From: Clostridiales bacterium
GTDB lineage: Bacteria; Bacillota; Clostridia; Oscillospirales; Acutalibacteraceae
Assembly (NCBI GenBank): GCA_019419895.1
Contig: JAHZIE010000015.1
Location: 1-28,920 of the forward strand
Direction of reading: 5' to 3'
Length of the DNA stretch: 28,920 bases
Below, piece by piece: positions 14,902 through 22,754 of the stretch (positions within the stretch are counted from its first letter, which is position 1; the number at the start of each line of letters is the position of its first letter). The translations under genes and the position numbers were made by a program. The notes beneath the pieces were generated by a model that was given only the letters and a program-made list of their open reading frames with translations, made no database searches and had not been told where the DNA came from.

Positions 14902-14930
14902 AGTATACTTTTCAAAGAATGAAATGTCAA
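14902..14930 (-). promoter_or_regulatory. SigA promoter of the lipoprotein gene
   Basis: On the minus strand TTGACA (14925-14930), 17 nt and TATACT (14902-14907). Confidence 0.85.
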
Positions 14931-15063
14931 TCACCCGGCTAAAATTCTACGGATAGAGTATATTTTCTTACATAACATCAGAATTTTTAGCAAAATTTTA
15001 TCTTGATAATCAGAAAATATTTTACTATATGCTGTGTCATGTCACACTTCTCCCTGTTCTCTT

Positions 15064-15390
15064 CTAAAATACCAACTGCACCAGCAGCATATAGCAGACC
15101 GTCCCGCCTACAATGGATAAGAGCATCTGCCTTTTCCACAGATGTAGGGCAATCACCACGCCAATGGAAATGAACTCAGGGATTCCATAGCTTCCAGAAA
15201 ACACATTGACATTTTTCAGGCAGTATACCACCAGCAGGCCAAATACAGCCGCCGGAAGAACTTTGCCAAGGTATTGAATATAATGGGGCGTTGGCCTGCC
15301 CGCTGGAAAGAGAAGAAAAGGCAAAAAACGGGTAAACATGGTCCCCAGCACTACCATGGCTATGGTAATTATCTGCTGCGTTATCGTCAT
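15064..15390 (-). CDS. azlD: AzlD family branched-chain amino acid export subunit
   Basis: The 108-residue membrane protein has about four hydrophobic segments and the AzlD signatures MFTRFLPFLLFPAGRP near the N-terminus and IQYLGKVLPAAVFGLLVVYCL. AzlD is the small partner of AzlC in a branched-chain amino acid (and azaleucine) export system in the cytoplasmic membrane. Its start overlaps the azlC stop codon by four bases (ATGA), so translation is coupled and the subunits are probably made in equal amounts. Confidence 0.9.
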   Translation of the reverse strand: MTITQQIITIAMVVLGTMFTRFLPFLLFPAGRPTPHYIQYLGKVLPAAVFGLLVVYCLKNVNVFSGSYGIPEFISIGVVIALHLWKRQMLLSIVGGTVCYMLLVQLVF

Positions 15391-16103
15391 AGTTTCTTCT
15401 CCCCTTCTCCCAGAGGATGCCGCAACAGTGTCAATACCCCTAAAATTGCGAACATAGCGGGAATCATAAAATTATCGGCGCCAAAGGCTATCAGGCAAAG
15501 CAAGGAAAGACCAAGTCCTAAAACAGCGCTGGTATGTTTTTTGTCTTTCAACCATTGTTCCAAAAATATGACGACAAACATAGCTGTCATAACAAAATCC
15601 AGCCCCTCTGTATTAAAATGGAGGAAGGAGCCAAAAATTCCTCCCAAGGTGGCTCCTAAAAACCAATAGAAATGATTGAGGAGAGTCACAAAAAACATAA
15701 ACCATCCTCTGTCCACATTTTCCGGGATCTTCGCAGTGTAATTAATAGAGAAGCTTTCGTCACACATTCCAAAGATCAGATAAATTTTTTTCCATCCGGT
15801 GCCCTTATACTTGTCCAGCATGGAAATTCCATAAAAAAGATGCCTGGCATTGATCACCAGGGTCATCACCAGCGCCTGCAGAGGATTAAAGGAACCCAAG
15901 AGCAGATTGACGGCAATAAACTCCACCGAACCGGCAAAAATTGTCAAACTCATCAGCATAGGGTACCAAAAACTAAATCCGGACACATTCATGTAGATTC
16001 CGTATGTCAGCCCAAGAAACCAAAAACCGGCAAAAATTGGAATTGTATGAGGAAAAGCCGCCAAAAACGCCTTTCTGATTTTGCCGGCCAAGCCTTCTTT
16101 CAT
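15387..16103 (-). CDS. azlC: AzlC family branched-chain amino acid exporter permease
   Basis: The 238-residue integral membrane protein has the family length. It opens with a short basic stretch and then AAFPHTIPIFAGFWFLGLTYGIYM. It carries the typical SLTIFAGSVEFIAVNLLL, NARHLFYGISML and MCDESFSINY motifs. AzlC is the main pore-forming subunit that works with AzlD. The ATG at 16103 has GGGAGG upstream. A small dyad GTTTA-CAGC-TAAAC (16129-16142) lies between a weak promoter-like region and the start. Confidence 0.93.
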   Translation of the reverse strand: MKEGLAGKIRKAFLAAFPHTIPIFAGFWFLGLTYGIYMNVSGFSFWYPMLMSLTIFAGSVEFIAVNLLLGSFNPLQALVMTLVINARHLFYGISMLDKYKGTGWKKIYLIFGMCDESFSINYTAKIPENVDRGWFMFFVTLLNHFYWFLGATLGGIFGSFLHFNTEGLDFVMTAMFVVIFLEQWLKDKKHTSAVLGLGLSLLCLIAFGADNFMIPAMFAILGVLTLLRHPLGEGEKKL

Positions 16104-16423
16104 AAGGGAACCTCCCTGCCTATTCTATGTTTACAGCTAAACGCGTCCATTCTGCAAGAGCCGGACATGGCCGCATATTTTTCATTTTACTCAAAACGCC
16201 TCTGACGGGCAATGGAAAGGGCATTTTTCATCTTTGCACTTTTTCTCCTCTTCCGGCACGCACCGCCTTGACACCAGCCTGAATTTTCCTCTACACAGGA
16301 AACACTTCCCGGGATATTTATGAATGGAAACCCTAGCTTTCACAACAGATTTTTCTAAAAGTGTCCTAACGCCGCATTTTTTGGGGATACGGATGATTTC
16401 CCTATGAAAAATTTTCTTTCCAA
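16104..16423. other. Control region of azlCD and gene-free spacer
   Basis: The only clear element is the dyad GTTTA-CAGC-TAAAC at 16129-16142, 26 nt before the azlC start, which may be an operator. A TAGAAT (minus strand, 16122-16127) could be a -10 box but lacks a good -35. Nothing else is recognised to 16423. Confidence 0.35.
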
Positions 16424-16559
16424 TCAGGCCATTTCTTCAAGAGCTTCTCTTTCTTCTTCCGTAAAACATTCATTGGGCGTTTTTCACAATAAAATACGAC
16501 GCTTCACTGCCGTCAGAATTCCCCACCGGGACTGTATTGGCACACCACCTTTTCTCAGT
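16424..16559 (-). pseudogene. Frameshifted remnant of an unidentified gene
   Basis: Directly after the methyltransferase stop, one frame reads VPVGNSDGSEASYFIVKNA and then stops. A different frame immediately continues NECFTEEEREALEEMA and ends with a stop at 16424-16426. Joining them needs a single-base shift near 16475. Both halves look protein-like, so this is probably the decayed C-terminus of a gene. The family is not recognised, and neither half has a start codon with a ribosome binding site. Confidence 0.3.
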
Positions 16560-17324
16560 TCACTCCTTGCTTCCCTTCACCAAGAGCATCATGGGCCGTC
16601 TGAGTTCATCCAGCATACCGGGCAGTCCCATCATTTCCTGCGGAGGAACCGCTTCCTCTACCGCATCCAGCCGAAAACCGGCAACTATCAGACCATTCAG
16701 AAGCTGCGTCAAAGTATGATGCTGTTTCACCACATTTTTTCCCAGAAAAACTGTTTCTCTTCTGCCTGGATAAAAATAATTATCCACCGGCCAGCAAAAG
16801 GGACGTCCGTTACTGTCGCGAATCCATTCCTGCCGGATACTTCCTGTAAAAACAGGGTGCTCGATATTCATGAGAAAACAACCGCCCTTTTTCAGCGTCC
16901 GGTATACACGGCGGTAAATCCAGTCCAAATCCTCCACATAATGAAGTACCAGGTTGGATATGACACAATCAAAGTGTTCCGCGGGATAAGAAAATTCATC
17001 CAAGCTACACACCTGATAGCAGATTTTAGGATCCCCGTTCCTCTCTTCCGCCATTTGAATCATCCGGCGGCTGCCGTCAATTCCAAGTACATGGGAAGCC
17101 CCGTTTTCCACGGCATATTTGCAATGCCATCCATAACCACAGCCCAAATCCAGTACCTGTTCCCCCCTCAAATCAGGGAAAAGCTTTTTCAACTGATGCC
17201 ATTCTCCTGCTCCTGACAGTCCTTCCCTGCTGCGCGGCATTTCGGCATACTCTTTAAAAAATTCCTCATTGTCATAAAGACTCCGCAACGGCAATTCTCC
17301 TCCCTCAGTACATACTCTGTTCAT
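16560..17324 (-). CDS. Class I SAM-dependent methyltransferase
   Basis: A 254-residue protein with a Rossmann-type methyltransferase core. Motif I VLDLGCGYGWHC (about residues 57-68) binds SAM, followed by GIDGSRRMI and ISNLVLHYVEDLDWIYRRVYRTLKKGG, the post-motif helices seen in Methyltransf_11/25 proteins. The substrate cannot be predicted. The start is ATG 17324, preceded by CGGAGG; the frame extends two codons to a TTG. It begins 15 nt after the permease stop, so it belongs to the ATPase-permease operon. It may modify the exported compound or be a resistance function, but this is inference from position only. Confidence 0.88.
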   Translation of the reverse strand: MNRVCTEGGELPLRSLYDNEEFFKEYAEMPRSREGLSGAGEWHQLKKLFPDLRGEQVLDLGCGYGWHCKYAVENGASHVLGIDGSRRMIQMAEERNGDPKICYQVCSLDEFSYPAEHFDCVISNLVLHYVEDLDWIYRRVYRTLKKGGCFLMNIEHPVFTGSIRQEWIRDSNGRPFCWPVDNYFYPGRRETVFLGKNVVKQHHTLTQLLNGLIVAGFRLDAVEEAVPPQEMMGLPGMLDELRRPMMLLVKGSKE

Positions 17325-17339
17325 AAACAAACCTCCGAT

Positions 17340-18920
17340 CTAATTTCGTATTCGGAAAGTTTTCGGCGCAAAATGATAGACCAAAATACTTGCGACAACA
17401 CAGTAAGCCACACAAAAAGCAATGGTCAATCCCCCAAACAACAGGGTCGGAATCTTTAGCTGCATCATAACAAAGCAGATAAAATAGGTACCGGAAGACA
17501 CCAACTGGTAGGCGCCGCTTTTCATCTCCGTCCCTGCGTTATAGGGCTGGAGAAGGTAATAAATCGTCAGATAATGGACGGAAAAAAAGACGCTCAGGCT
17601 GAGTATGGAAATAAAAATCACCGCGTAATTTAGAGGGTTTTCTGTCCCTCCGGAGGCATAGAGCAGCAGAGACAGTCCTCCCCCAACCACAATCGCCGGG
17701 AGAAGGTTGATCTTGATAATCTCCCTAAGACGAATTTGAAACAGCTTGAGAATGTGCTTGGGCTGTTTATAAAAAGAATAGGTCAACAGGCTGTGATCAC
17801 AGTTCATAAACAGAGCCCTGGTGAAGCCCGACCCCCGGTTGACTGCATACATAATAAACACAAAATAAGGCAGATAAACCATCAGCAGGCTGTTGACGCC
17901 CTCCCTCAGCTCAGTAAGGGAAGAAATCGCCGCCAGGCACCCCAGAACCAACACCAGGCAGGCGGCCGCCGTACGCTTGGAAGCCCTCCATAATATCTTC
18001 TGGTGGCGCTTGATAAAAAGATCATTCAAAAATTCAAAACCCCTGCGGCGGCTGATAATCCCTGCATCGTTCGAAATCAGCTTTCTGCTCTGTTCCCGCG
18101 CTATCTGTCCGCTGAGCTGTTTTTGATCCATTCCCTGTCGTTTTGCCGTCAGCAGCTGCTGGTACATCTCGCGGTAATGGGAAAAAAGGAGAATCTTCCT
18201 TATGGAAAGAATTCCAAGAAGAATGGCGATTCCTGCAAGTATCTCAAACGCCCACACAGGAAGTGTCAGTCCCGCTGCCGGAAGTCCATAAGCCGCCGCT
18301 GACAGCAGAAGCATCCCTATCCATTCCCACTTGCTCAGGCCGTTTTCATTGGCCGCCTTTCCCGTTTTTTCATACCGGACAAGGGAAAGAGACGCAGCTG
18401 TGAGCTTGCATCCGGCAACAAAGAAGGGAATCATTCCGCACAGCCAGGCCGGAATTCCCCTTTCCATTCCAAGCCATAAGGAAAAGGGGAAAAATCCCAC
18501 CGTCATTTTCAGCATGGAGTATCCATAATTGACAAGGGTATATTCCTTCGCGTTCATCCTCATCAATATGATGGCATAGTATTTGTCATTGGTAGGGTTG
18601 AAAAGAAAAGTGTTGGCATAGGAACCGATGATCGTGAGAAAAAACAGGATATGCAAAAATACTTCCTGTTCCGAGACATTTTCATAGAGCATCCCGATTC
18701 CCACAACCATTATAATAAAATACAGAAATTTCCCCGCGAAAACGGAGACGAATTCCCACAAAGCGGACACAACATTGGCGAAAATCTTTAGCCCTCTGCT
18801 CCCATACAGGGCGGAAGGCAGAAATTTTTTGAGCAAAGGGATTTGCTTAAGAGAAAATAGAATAGAGTTCACCCTGTAGGTGTTTTTTAGGGAAAAAGAA
18901 ATTCTCAGGGTCTTATTCAT
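17340..18920 (-). CDS. ABC-2-type transporter permease
   Basis: A 526-residue polytopic membrane protein with about ten hydrophobic segments, such as VSVFAGKFLYFIIMVVGIGMLY near residue 57 and LPAIVVGGGLSLLLYASGG in the C-terminal half. A long soluble loop around residues 240-300 is rich in K, R and Q. It overlaps the 3' end of the ATPase gene by 8 nt, so the two form one transporter. No extracellular protease or nuclease motif is visible. The architecture suggests an exporter of a peptide, lipid or antibiotic-like molecule; the cargo is unknown. Confidence 0.85.
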   Translation of the reverse strand: MNKTLRISFSLKNTYRVNSILFSLKQIPLLKKFLPSALYGSRGLKIFANVVSALWEFVSVFAGKFLYFIIMVVGIGMLYENVSEQEVFLHILFFLTIIGSYANTFLFNPTNDKYYAIILMRMNAKEYTLVNYGYSMLKMTVGFFPFSLWLGMERGIPAWLCGMIPFFVAGCKLTAASLSLVRYEKTGKAANENGLSKWEWIGMLLLSAAAYGLPAAGLTLPVWAFEILAGIAILLGILSIRKILLFSHYREMYQQLLTAKRQGMDQKQLSGQIAREQSRKLISNDAGIISRRRGFEFLNDLFIKRHQKILWRASKRTAAACLVLVLGCLAAISSLTELREGVNSLLMVYLPYFVFIMYAVNRGSGFTRALFMNCDHSLLTYSFYKQPKHILKLFQIRLREIIKINLLPAIVVGGGLSLLLYASGGTENPLNYAVIFISILSLSVFFSVHYLTIYYLLQPYNAGTEMKSGAYQLVSSGTYFICFVMMQLKIPTLLFGGLTIAFCVAYCVVASILVYHFAPKTFRIRN

Positions 18921-19620
18921 GGCCGTCCTCCCGCAAAGCCGCGATTATTTTCTCCTTAAACTCCTGGTTATCCAGATTGGACTTGTCTACAGCTTCTAGC
19001 ACGCCGTGGTTAAGGAGGATGATTTCATCACATAAATCCAAGGCCAGATCCATAATATGAGTGGAAAAAATTGTCACCCGTCCGTCCTTCAGGGAACGGA
19101 GAAGCTGCTTCATTTCCTCCGCCACCACTACATCCAGCGACGTCAGGGGCTCGTCCAAAAGAAGAACCGACGGCTGGGCGATGATATTGATCAGCATCTG
19201 CATTTTATTTTTCATGCCATGGGAATAATCCTTCAGCAGCTTGTCTCTATCCTCCGGTTCAATGCTCATTTCCTCAAAATAGTCGTCTATGGTCTTGGGG
19301 GACTTAATTTTCTCTTCGTTAATATCTAGAAAAAATTTTAGAAATTCCCGCCCGGTCAGAAACTCAGGCACAGTAGGCGTCGAGAGGACATAACCGGTAT
19401 CTTCCGCCATTAGCTCCCTCTTCCCCTCCGCCGTTTCCAGATAAAACGCGCCACCGTCTATTTTGATATCGCGGTTCAGGCAGTTAAAAAGGGTGGTTTT
19501 TCCCGCCCCGTTTCTTCCCAGAAGGCCGTAGATTTTCCCACTTTCAAAAACAAAATCAATATCTCTTAAAACTTCTTTTTTCTCAAAACGCTTTTGCAGA
19601 TGTTCGATTACAAATTTCAT
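18913..19620 (-). CDS. ABC transporter ATP-binding protein
   Basis: A 235-residue ATPase that powers the adjacent permease. Walker A is GRNGAGKT (residues 35-42) and Walker B is SVLLLDEP, with catalytic Glu157. A D-loop SLD and a switch histidine in STHIMD follow. The signature is YSHGMKNKMQ (132-141) rather than the usual LSGGQ, as in several exporter ATPases of Bacillota. The start is taken as ATG 19620 (MKFVIEHLQKRF), because this is where the ABC fold begins; AAGGAG lies 12 nt upstream, slightly far. The alginate-lyase-like gene ends 85 nt upstream without a clear terminator, so read-through from it is possible. Confidence 0.9.
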   Translation of the reverse strand: MKFVIEHLQKRFEKKEVLRDIDFVFESGKIYGLLGRNGAGKTTLFNCLNRDIKIDGGAFYLETAEGKRELMAEDTGYVLSTPTVPEFLTGREFLKFFLDINEEKIKSPKTIDDYFEEMSIEPEDRDKLLKDYSHGMKNKMQMLINIIAQPSVLLLDEPLTSLDVVVAEEMKQLLRSLKDGRVTIFSTHIMDLALDLCDEIILLNHGVLEAVDKSNLDNQEFKEKIIAALREDGHE

Positions 19621-19705
19621 TCTATTGTCTTTCTCCTTATAATTTTTTACAGCGCACACCGCCAAGCTTTATTTCTTTAAGCCCCTTCCTCAGGAGTCTT
19701 GCGAC

Positions 19706-20815
19706 TTATAGCCATAAAATCGGCTGGCGGATGGCCACATTGCGACGCACCTCCGTGTCCTGGGACTCCTCCGGCAGCGCCTCATAAAGCTCGATAAGCT
19801 CCGGCATGGGAAGGGCACAACCGGCAAACAGCATAAACGGCATGCGTACAGGGAGGCTTTCAAAATGCTCAATATCACGGGGATAAGGCCATGAGTTTTT
19901 ATCCTTTAAATAGGGATAGAGAAATTCCACCGCGGACTGGATCGTCCGACCCCCACAGTCGAACCTCCAGAGATTTTCCTCTTCACTATCCGAAAGAACA
20001 TGGCACAAGGCCACAATGCTGTCTAAAACAAAAATGCTGTAGCTGTAAGGCTTTGTCCGGGCCAGTTCCTGGGGAAAGCTTCCATCCGGCGCCTGCTGAA
20101 GGGGAATCAAAAATTCCCGGTACTGTCTCCGGCATTCCTCCACCAAGGCTGTATTCTCGGTGAAAACGGCATACACAGCCGCCTGAAGGTAAAAACAGAT
20201 GCTGTGATTATTGGGATGAATCCTTTCTTCTCTGCCGTTTTTGCTTGTCATCAACCAGTTTAACAGCAAAGAAAACCATTCCCTCAATCCGGAATAAATC
20301 TTCGGCGTCATAAAAGGGGAAGATCTGAGCGTCTCAATGGCAAAAGGAATATCAATCATATGCAGGCCGTCGATGATGCCAATCCCTCTTTCATCAGATA
20401 CTCCTGGGACCGCCTGGGCATATCTGAGATTGGGAGCCATACAGAACGTGGGATCCAGAAAAAATTCATAGAGCATACGTACAGCTTTTTCCGCGTATCT
20501 CTCGTCACCGCTGATTTTATAACCGGCGGCGAGGTTAGCAATATTTGTCCGCGTCTTACGCATGGCAATCCGATGGGCGAAAAAGGCCCGGGGATTACTT
20601 TCACCATCACGGCGGACATAAGGAAGGCCGTCCTCTGTTTCCGGGTTGGGCCACCAGTAATCGCCATTAGAATAGTAATCATGCGCAGTTCCCCTGCTGC
20701 ATTCGGCGGCTGTATCGGTAATATGCACGCACGATGCCCCCAAAGATTTTTCAGCCCTCTCTATAATCCGATCCTGCCGAAACCCATGATAGGTAAGGAA
20801 ATTTTTTCTTTTCAT
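19706..20815 (-). CDS. Alginate-lyase-like (alpha/alpha-barrel) protein
   Basis: A 369-residue protein resembling the alginate lyase fold (Pfam Alginate_lyase, PL5-like). It carries SNGDYWWPNPET followed by GLPYVRRDGESNP (about residues 49-75), a helical region TRTNIANLAAGYKISGDERYAEKA, and PNNHSICFYL (201-210). Here Asn203-His204 correspond to the NNH catalytic pair of PL5 enzymes. No signal peptide is present, so it would act inside the cell. The real substrate is uncertain: many gut relatives are unlikely to act on alginate. The start is ATG 20815; the frame extends three codons to a TTG with worse spacing to GGGAG. Confidence 0.75.
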   Translation of the reverse strand: MKRKNFLTYHGFRQDRIIERAEKSLGASCVHITDTAAECSRGTAHDYYSNGDYWWPNPETEDGLPYVRRDGESNPRAFFAHRIAMRKTRTNIANLAAGYKISGDERYAEKAVRMLYEFFLDPTFCMAPNLRYAQAVPGVSDERGIGIIDGLHMIDIPFAIETLRSSPFMTPKIYSGLREWFSLLLNWLMTSKNGREERIHPNNHSICFYLQAAVYAVFTENTALVEECRRQYREFLIPLQQAPDGSFPQELARTKPYSYSIFVLDSIVALCHVLSDSEEENLWRFDCGGRTIQSAVEFLYPYLKDKNSWPYPRDIEHFESLPVRMPFMLFAGCALPMPELIELYEALPEESQDTEVRRNVAIRQPILWL

Positions 20816-20851
20816 CCGAATCAAATCTCCCGCCTGCTTTCTTCTCTCACA

Positions 20852-20865
20852 TTTGATGTATCAAA
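20852..20865. promoter_or_regulatory. Operator-like dyad of the alginate-lyase-like gene
   Basis: TTTGAT-GT-ATCAAA, a perfect 6-2-6 inverted repeat placed between the -10 box and the start codon, where a repressor would act. Confidence 0.45.
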
Positions 20866-20881
20866 ACAACAAGATAAGCAT

Positions 20882-20910
20882 ATTATATGGGATTCCAAAA
20901 GGAAATGCAA
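20882..20910 (-). promoter_or_regulatory. SigA promoter of the alginate-lyase-like gene
   Basis: On the minus strand TTGCAT (20905-20910), 17 nt and TATAAT (20882-20887). Confidence 0.75.
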
Positions 20911-21306
20911 TCACCCTCTCCGGCCAATCGGCAAGCCCTTCAATCTCCTCCTACTCCATAAAACGTGAACCGGCGCTCATCTTTCTATTGTTATCCGTCC
21001 TGCCGTATTTCTCATACCGTTTTTTCCTTCTTTCCTCTCTCCGTTTTTTTGAAAACCTCCAACTCAACTTTATCCAGTTGAGAGCTTTATTTTGCTGAAA
21101 AAACACCGGCAATTGAATTACGCTCATCCTTTCATAAACATCTATCATGTCCTAATCCAGCTGGGCCCCTTCGTCCTGCGTTTTTTCAGTTTACCATAAA
21201 ATTGTCTCCCATCATTGGATAAACAGAGGTCTTCGCTCTCCATATGGATTGAAACGAAAAATCATAAAATTTTTCCGTCATACGCACAAGAATTTATCTG
21301 TGGGAT
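20911..21306. other. Divergent spacer between the lyase-like gene and the DUF3842/lar operon
   Basis: No supported gene. A minus-strand frame of 65 codons (20951-21148) encodes a very basic sequence without a convincing ribosome binding site and is not accepted. A dyad CTCAACT-TTATCC-AGTTGAG lies at 21063-21082. Confidence 0.4.
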
Positions 21307-21335
21307 TTGATTCTTTCCTTCCAATCGTATATAAT
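21307..21335 (+). promoter_or_regulatory. SigA promoter of the DUF3842-lar-nickel transport operon
   Basis: TTGATT (21307-21312), 17 nt and TATAAT (21330-21335), about 50 nt upstream of the first start codon. No NikR-type palindrome is seen around it. Confidence 0.75.
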
Positions 21336-21386
21336 ATTAAGTAGATGAATTTTAAGCTAACGCGTGGAGGAGGGAGAGTTGTAGCA

Positions 21387-21833
21387 ATGCAGAAAAACAA
21401 ATACCGGATTTTAGTTCTGGACGGCCAGGGAGGAGGCATTGGAGCCCGGCTCATCAAGCTGATCTCTCCAAAGCTTCCGGCCAACTGGGAGCTTATATGC
21501 GTCGGTACAAATTCCCTGGCAACCAGTTCCATGCTAAAGGCAGGCGCTTCACAGGGAGCTACGGGAGAAAACGCGGTGATTTACAACGCAGGCAGGGCCG
21601 ATATTATTATGGGGCCCGTCGGCGTTATCCTGGCCAACGGGATTATGGGGGAAGTCTCCTCCGGCATGGCGGCGGCGGTTTCCGGTTCCCGCGCTGTCAA
21701 AATTCTGATTCCTTCCTCCAGCTGTGGTATCCTCATCGCCGGTTCAGAAGACTGCCGTCTTGAGGACGCTCTTGCTCGCGCCGCGGTTTTGGTACAAAAG
21801 GAAATATCCTTATCAACGGAAGCCCCCGCATAG
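21387..21833 (+). CDS. DUF3842 family protein
   Basis: A 148-residue protein of unknown function. It begins with a Rossmann-like nucleotide-binding loop, ILVLDGQGGGIGARL (about residues 8-22). GTNSLATSSMLKAGASQGATGENAV (40-63) and DIIMGPVGVILANGIMGEVSSGMA follow; this pattern is that of DUF3842. The start is ATG 21387, because GGAGGAGGG precedes it and the Rossmann strand follows; an earlier in-frame ATG lacks a ribosome binding site. It is the first gene after the operon promoter and is separated from larE by 155 nt containing a terminator-like hairpin. Context suggests a link to the nickel-pincer cofactor or nickel handling, which is inference only. Confidence 0.85.
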   Translation: MQKNKYRILVLDGQGGGIGARLIKLISPKLPANWELICVGTNSLATSSMLKAGASQGATGENAVIYNAGRADIIMGPVGVILANGIMGEVSSGMAAAVSGSRAVKILIPSSSCGILIAGSEDCRLEDALARAAVLVQKEISLSTEAPA

Positions 21834-21850
21834 GCAGGAAGCCGTGCCGG

Positions 21851-21864
21851 CCAGCAGAAGCTGG
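21851..21864 (+). repeat. Small leader hairpin between DUF3842 and larE
   Basis: CCAGC-AGAA-GCTGG lies 18 nt after the DUF3842 stop codon. It is followed by about 60 nt of untranslated sequence and then the larE-proximal terminator. It may be part of a regulatory leader. Confidence 0.35.
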
Positions 21865-21925
21865 GGTGGGACTTCTTTTCCAGTTTTCATGCTGACTTTG
21901 AATCTTCTAAACCAATGATGCCAAG

Positions 21926-21972
21926 AAGGTATCCGCCTTTCCAAAATGGGAGGGCAGATACCTTTTTATTTT
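21926..21972 (+). terminator. Terminator/attenuator directly upstream of larE
   Basis: A long hairpin, AAGGTATC (21926-21933) with GATACCTT (21957-21964), continues inward through GCC/GGC and a TTTCC/GGGAG helix to an AAAAT loop. It is followed by TTTTATTTTTT. The T run ends three bases before the larE Shine-Dalgarno AAAGGAG. No promoter can fit between hairpin and larE, so larE-larB-larC expression must come from read-through or regulated antitermination. Confidence 0.75.
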
Positions 21973-21988
21973 TTGAAAGGAGCTTGGT

Positions 21989-22753
21989 ATGACGCTGCAG
22001 GAATTTTTTCATTCCCATCCGAAGGCCGCTTTAGCCTTTTCCGGAGGAACAGATTCCGCTTTTTTATTATGGGCCGCAAAAAAATATGGATGCGATATCC
22101 AGCCCTATTATGTCAAAACCGCTTTTCAGCCGGAATTCGAGCTGGAAGACGCCCTCCGGCTTTCCAAAGAGCTTTCCGTTCCCATGAAGGTTATAGAAGC
22201 CGACATTTTTGCCGTTCCCGGCGCCGTCTTCAACGGCCCTGACCGCTGCTATCACTGTAAGCGGGCGCTTTTTTCTCTGCTGATACAGCACGCGGGCAGG
22301 GACGGCTATTCCCTCCTCCTAGACGGAACCAATGCCTCGGATGACGCTACTGACCGTCCCGGTATGCGTGCCCTGCGAGAATTGGAAGTACTTTCCCCAC
22401 TGCGGGAATGCGGTATGACAAAAGCTGAAATACGCCGGCTTTCCCAGCAAGCCGGGCTTTTCACCTGGGACAAACCGGCTTACGCCTGCCTCGCCACCCG
22501 TATTCCCGCCGGTATTCCCATTACCAGGGACGCCTTAAGCAAGGCAGAACGGGCGGAAGCCTTTCTCTTTCAGCTGGGCTTGAGGGATTTCCGCGTCCGG
22601 CTCTGTCAGGACGGCGCCCTTATTCAGGCGACTGCCTCTCAGTTTCCCCTGATGATAGAAAAGCGGGAAGAAATTCTAAACGCGCTGGGAACTGACTTTC
22701 CCCATCTGGTGCTGGACCTAAAGGCCCGGCCGTCATCTATTCAGGAGGTATGA
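21989..22753 (+). CDS. larE: LarE, ATP-dependent sacrificial sulfur transferase
   Basis: LarE converts the carboxylates of the nickel-pincer precursor (P2CMN, made by LarB) to thiocarboxylates using ATP. In the Lactiplantibacillus type the sulfur comes from its own cysteine. The 254-residue protein has the PP-loop LAFSGGTDSAFLL (SGGTDS at 18-23), CYHCKRALF (Cys87 and Cys90), LLDGTNASDDATDRPGMRA, and WDKPAYACLATRIPAG. Cys167 in the last motif corresponds in position to the sacrificial Cys176 of the L. plantarum enzyme. The only later cysteine is Cys205, so a three-cysteine iron-sulfur variant seems less likely. ATG 21989 follows AAAGGAG. The larB Shine-Dalgarno AGGAGG lies inside the last larE codons. 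Confidence 0.95.
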   Translation: MTLQEFFHSHPKAALAFSGGTDSAFLLWAAKKYGCDIQPYYVKTAFQPEFELEDALRLSKELSVPMKVIEADIFAVPGAVFNGPDRCYHCKRALFSLLIQHAGRDGYSLLLDGTNASDDATDRPGMRALRELEVLSPLRECGMTKAEIRRLSQQAGLFTWDKPAYACLATRIPAGIPITRDALSKAERAEAFLFQLGLRDFRVRLCQDGALIQATASQFPLMIEKREEILNALGTDFPHLVLDLKARPSSIQEV

Positions 22754-22754
22754 T

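Noticed and set aside
20951..21148. 65-codon basic minus-strand frame
   Set aside because: Highly K/R-rich with poor ribosome binding site and no motif; it spans a simple inverted repeat and is probably noncoding.
21150..21306. NikR operator upstream of the lar operon
   Set aside because: A single TCATAC half-site is present, but no GTATGA partner lies at the required spacing.
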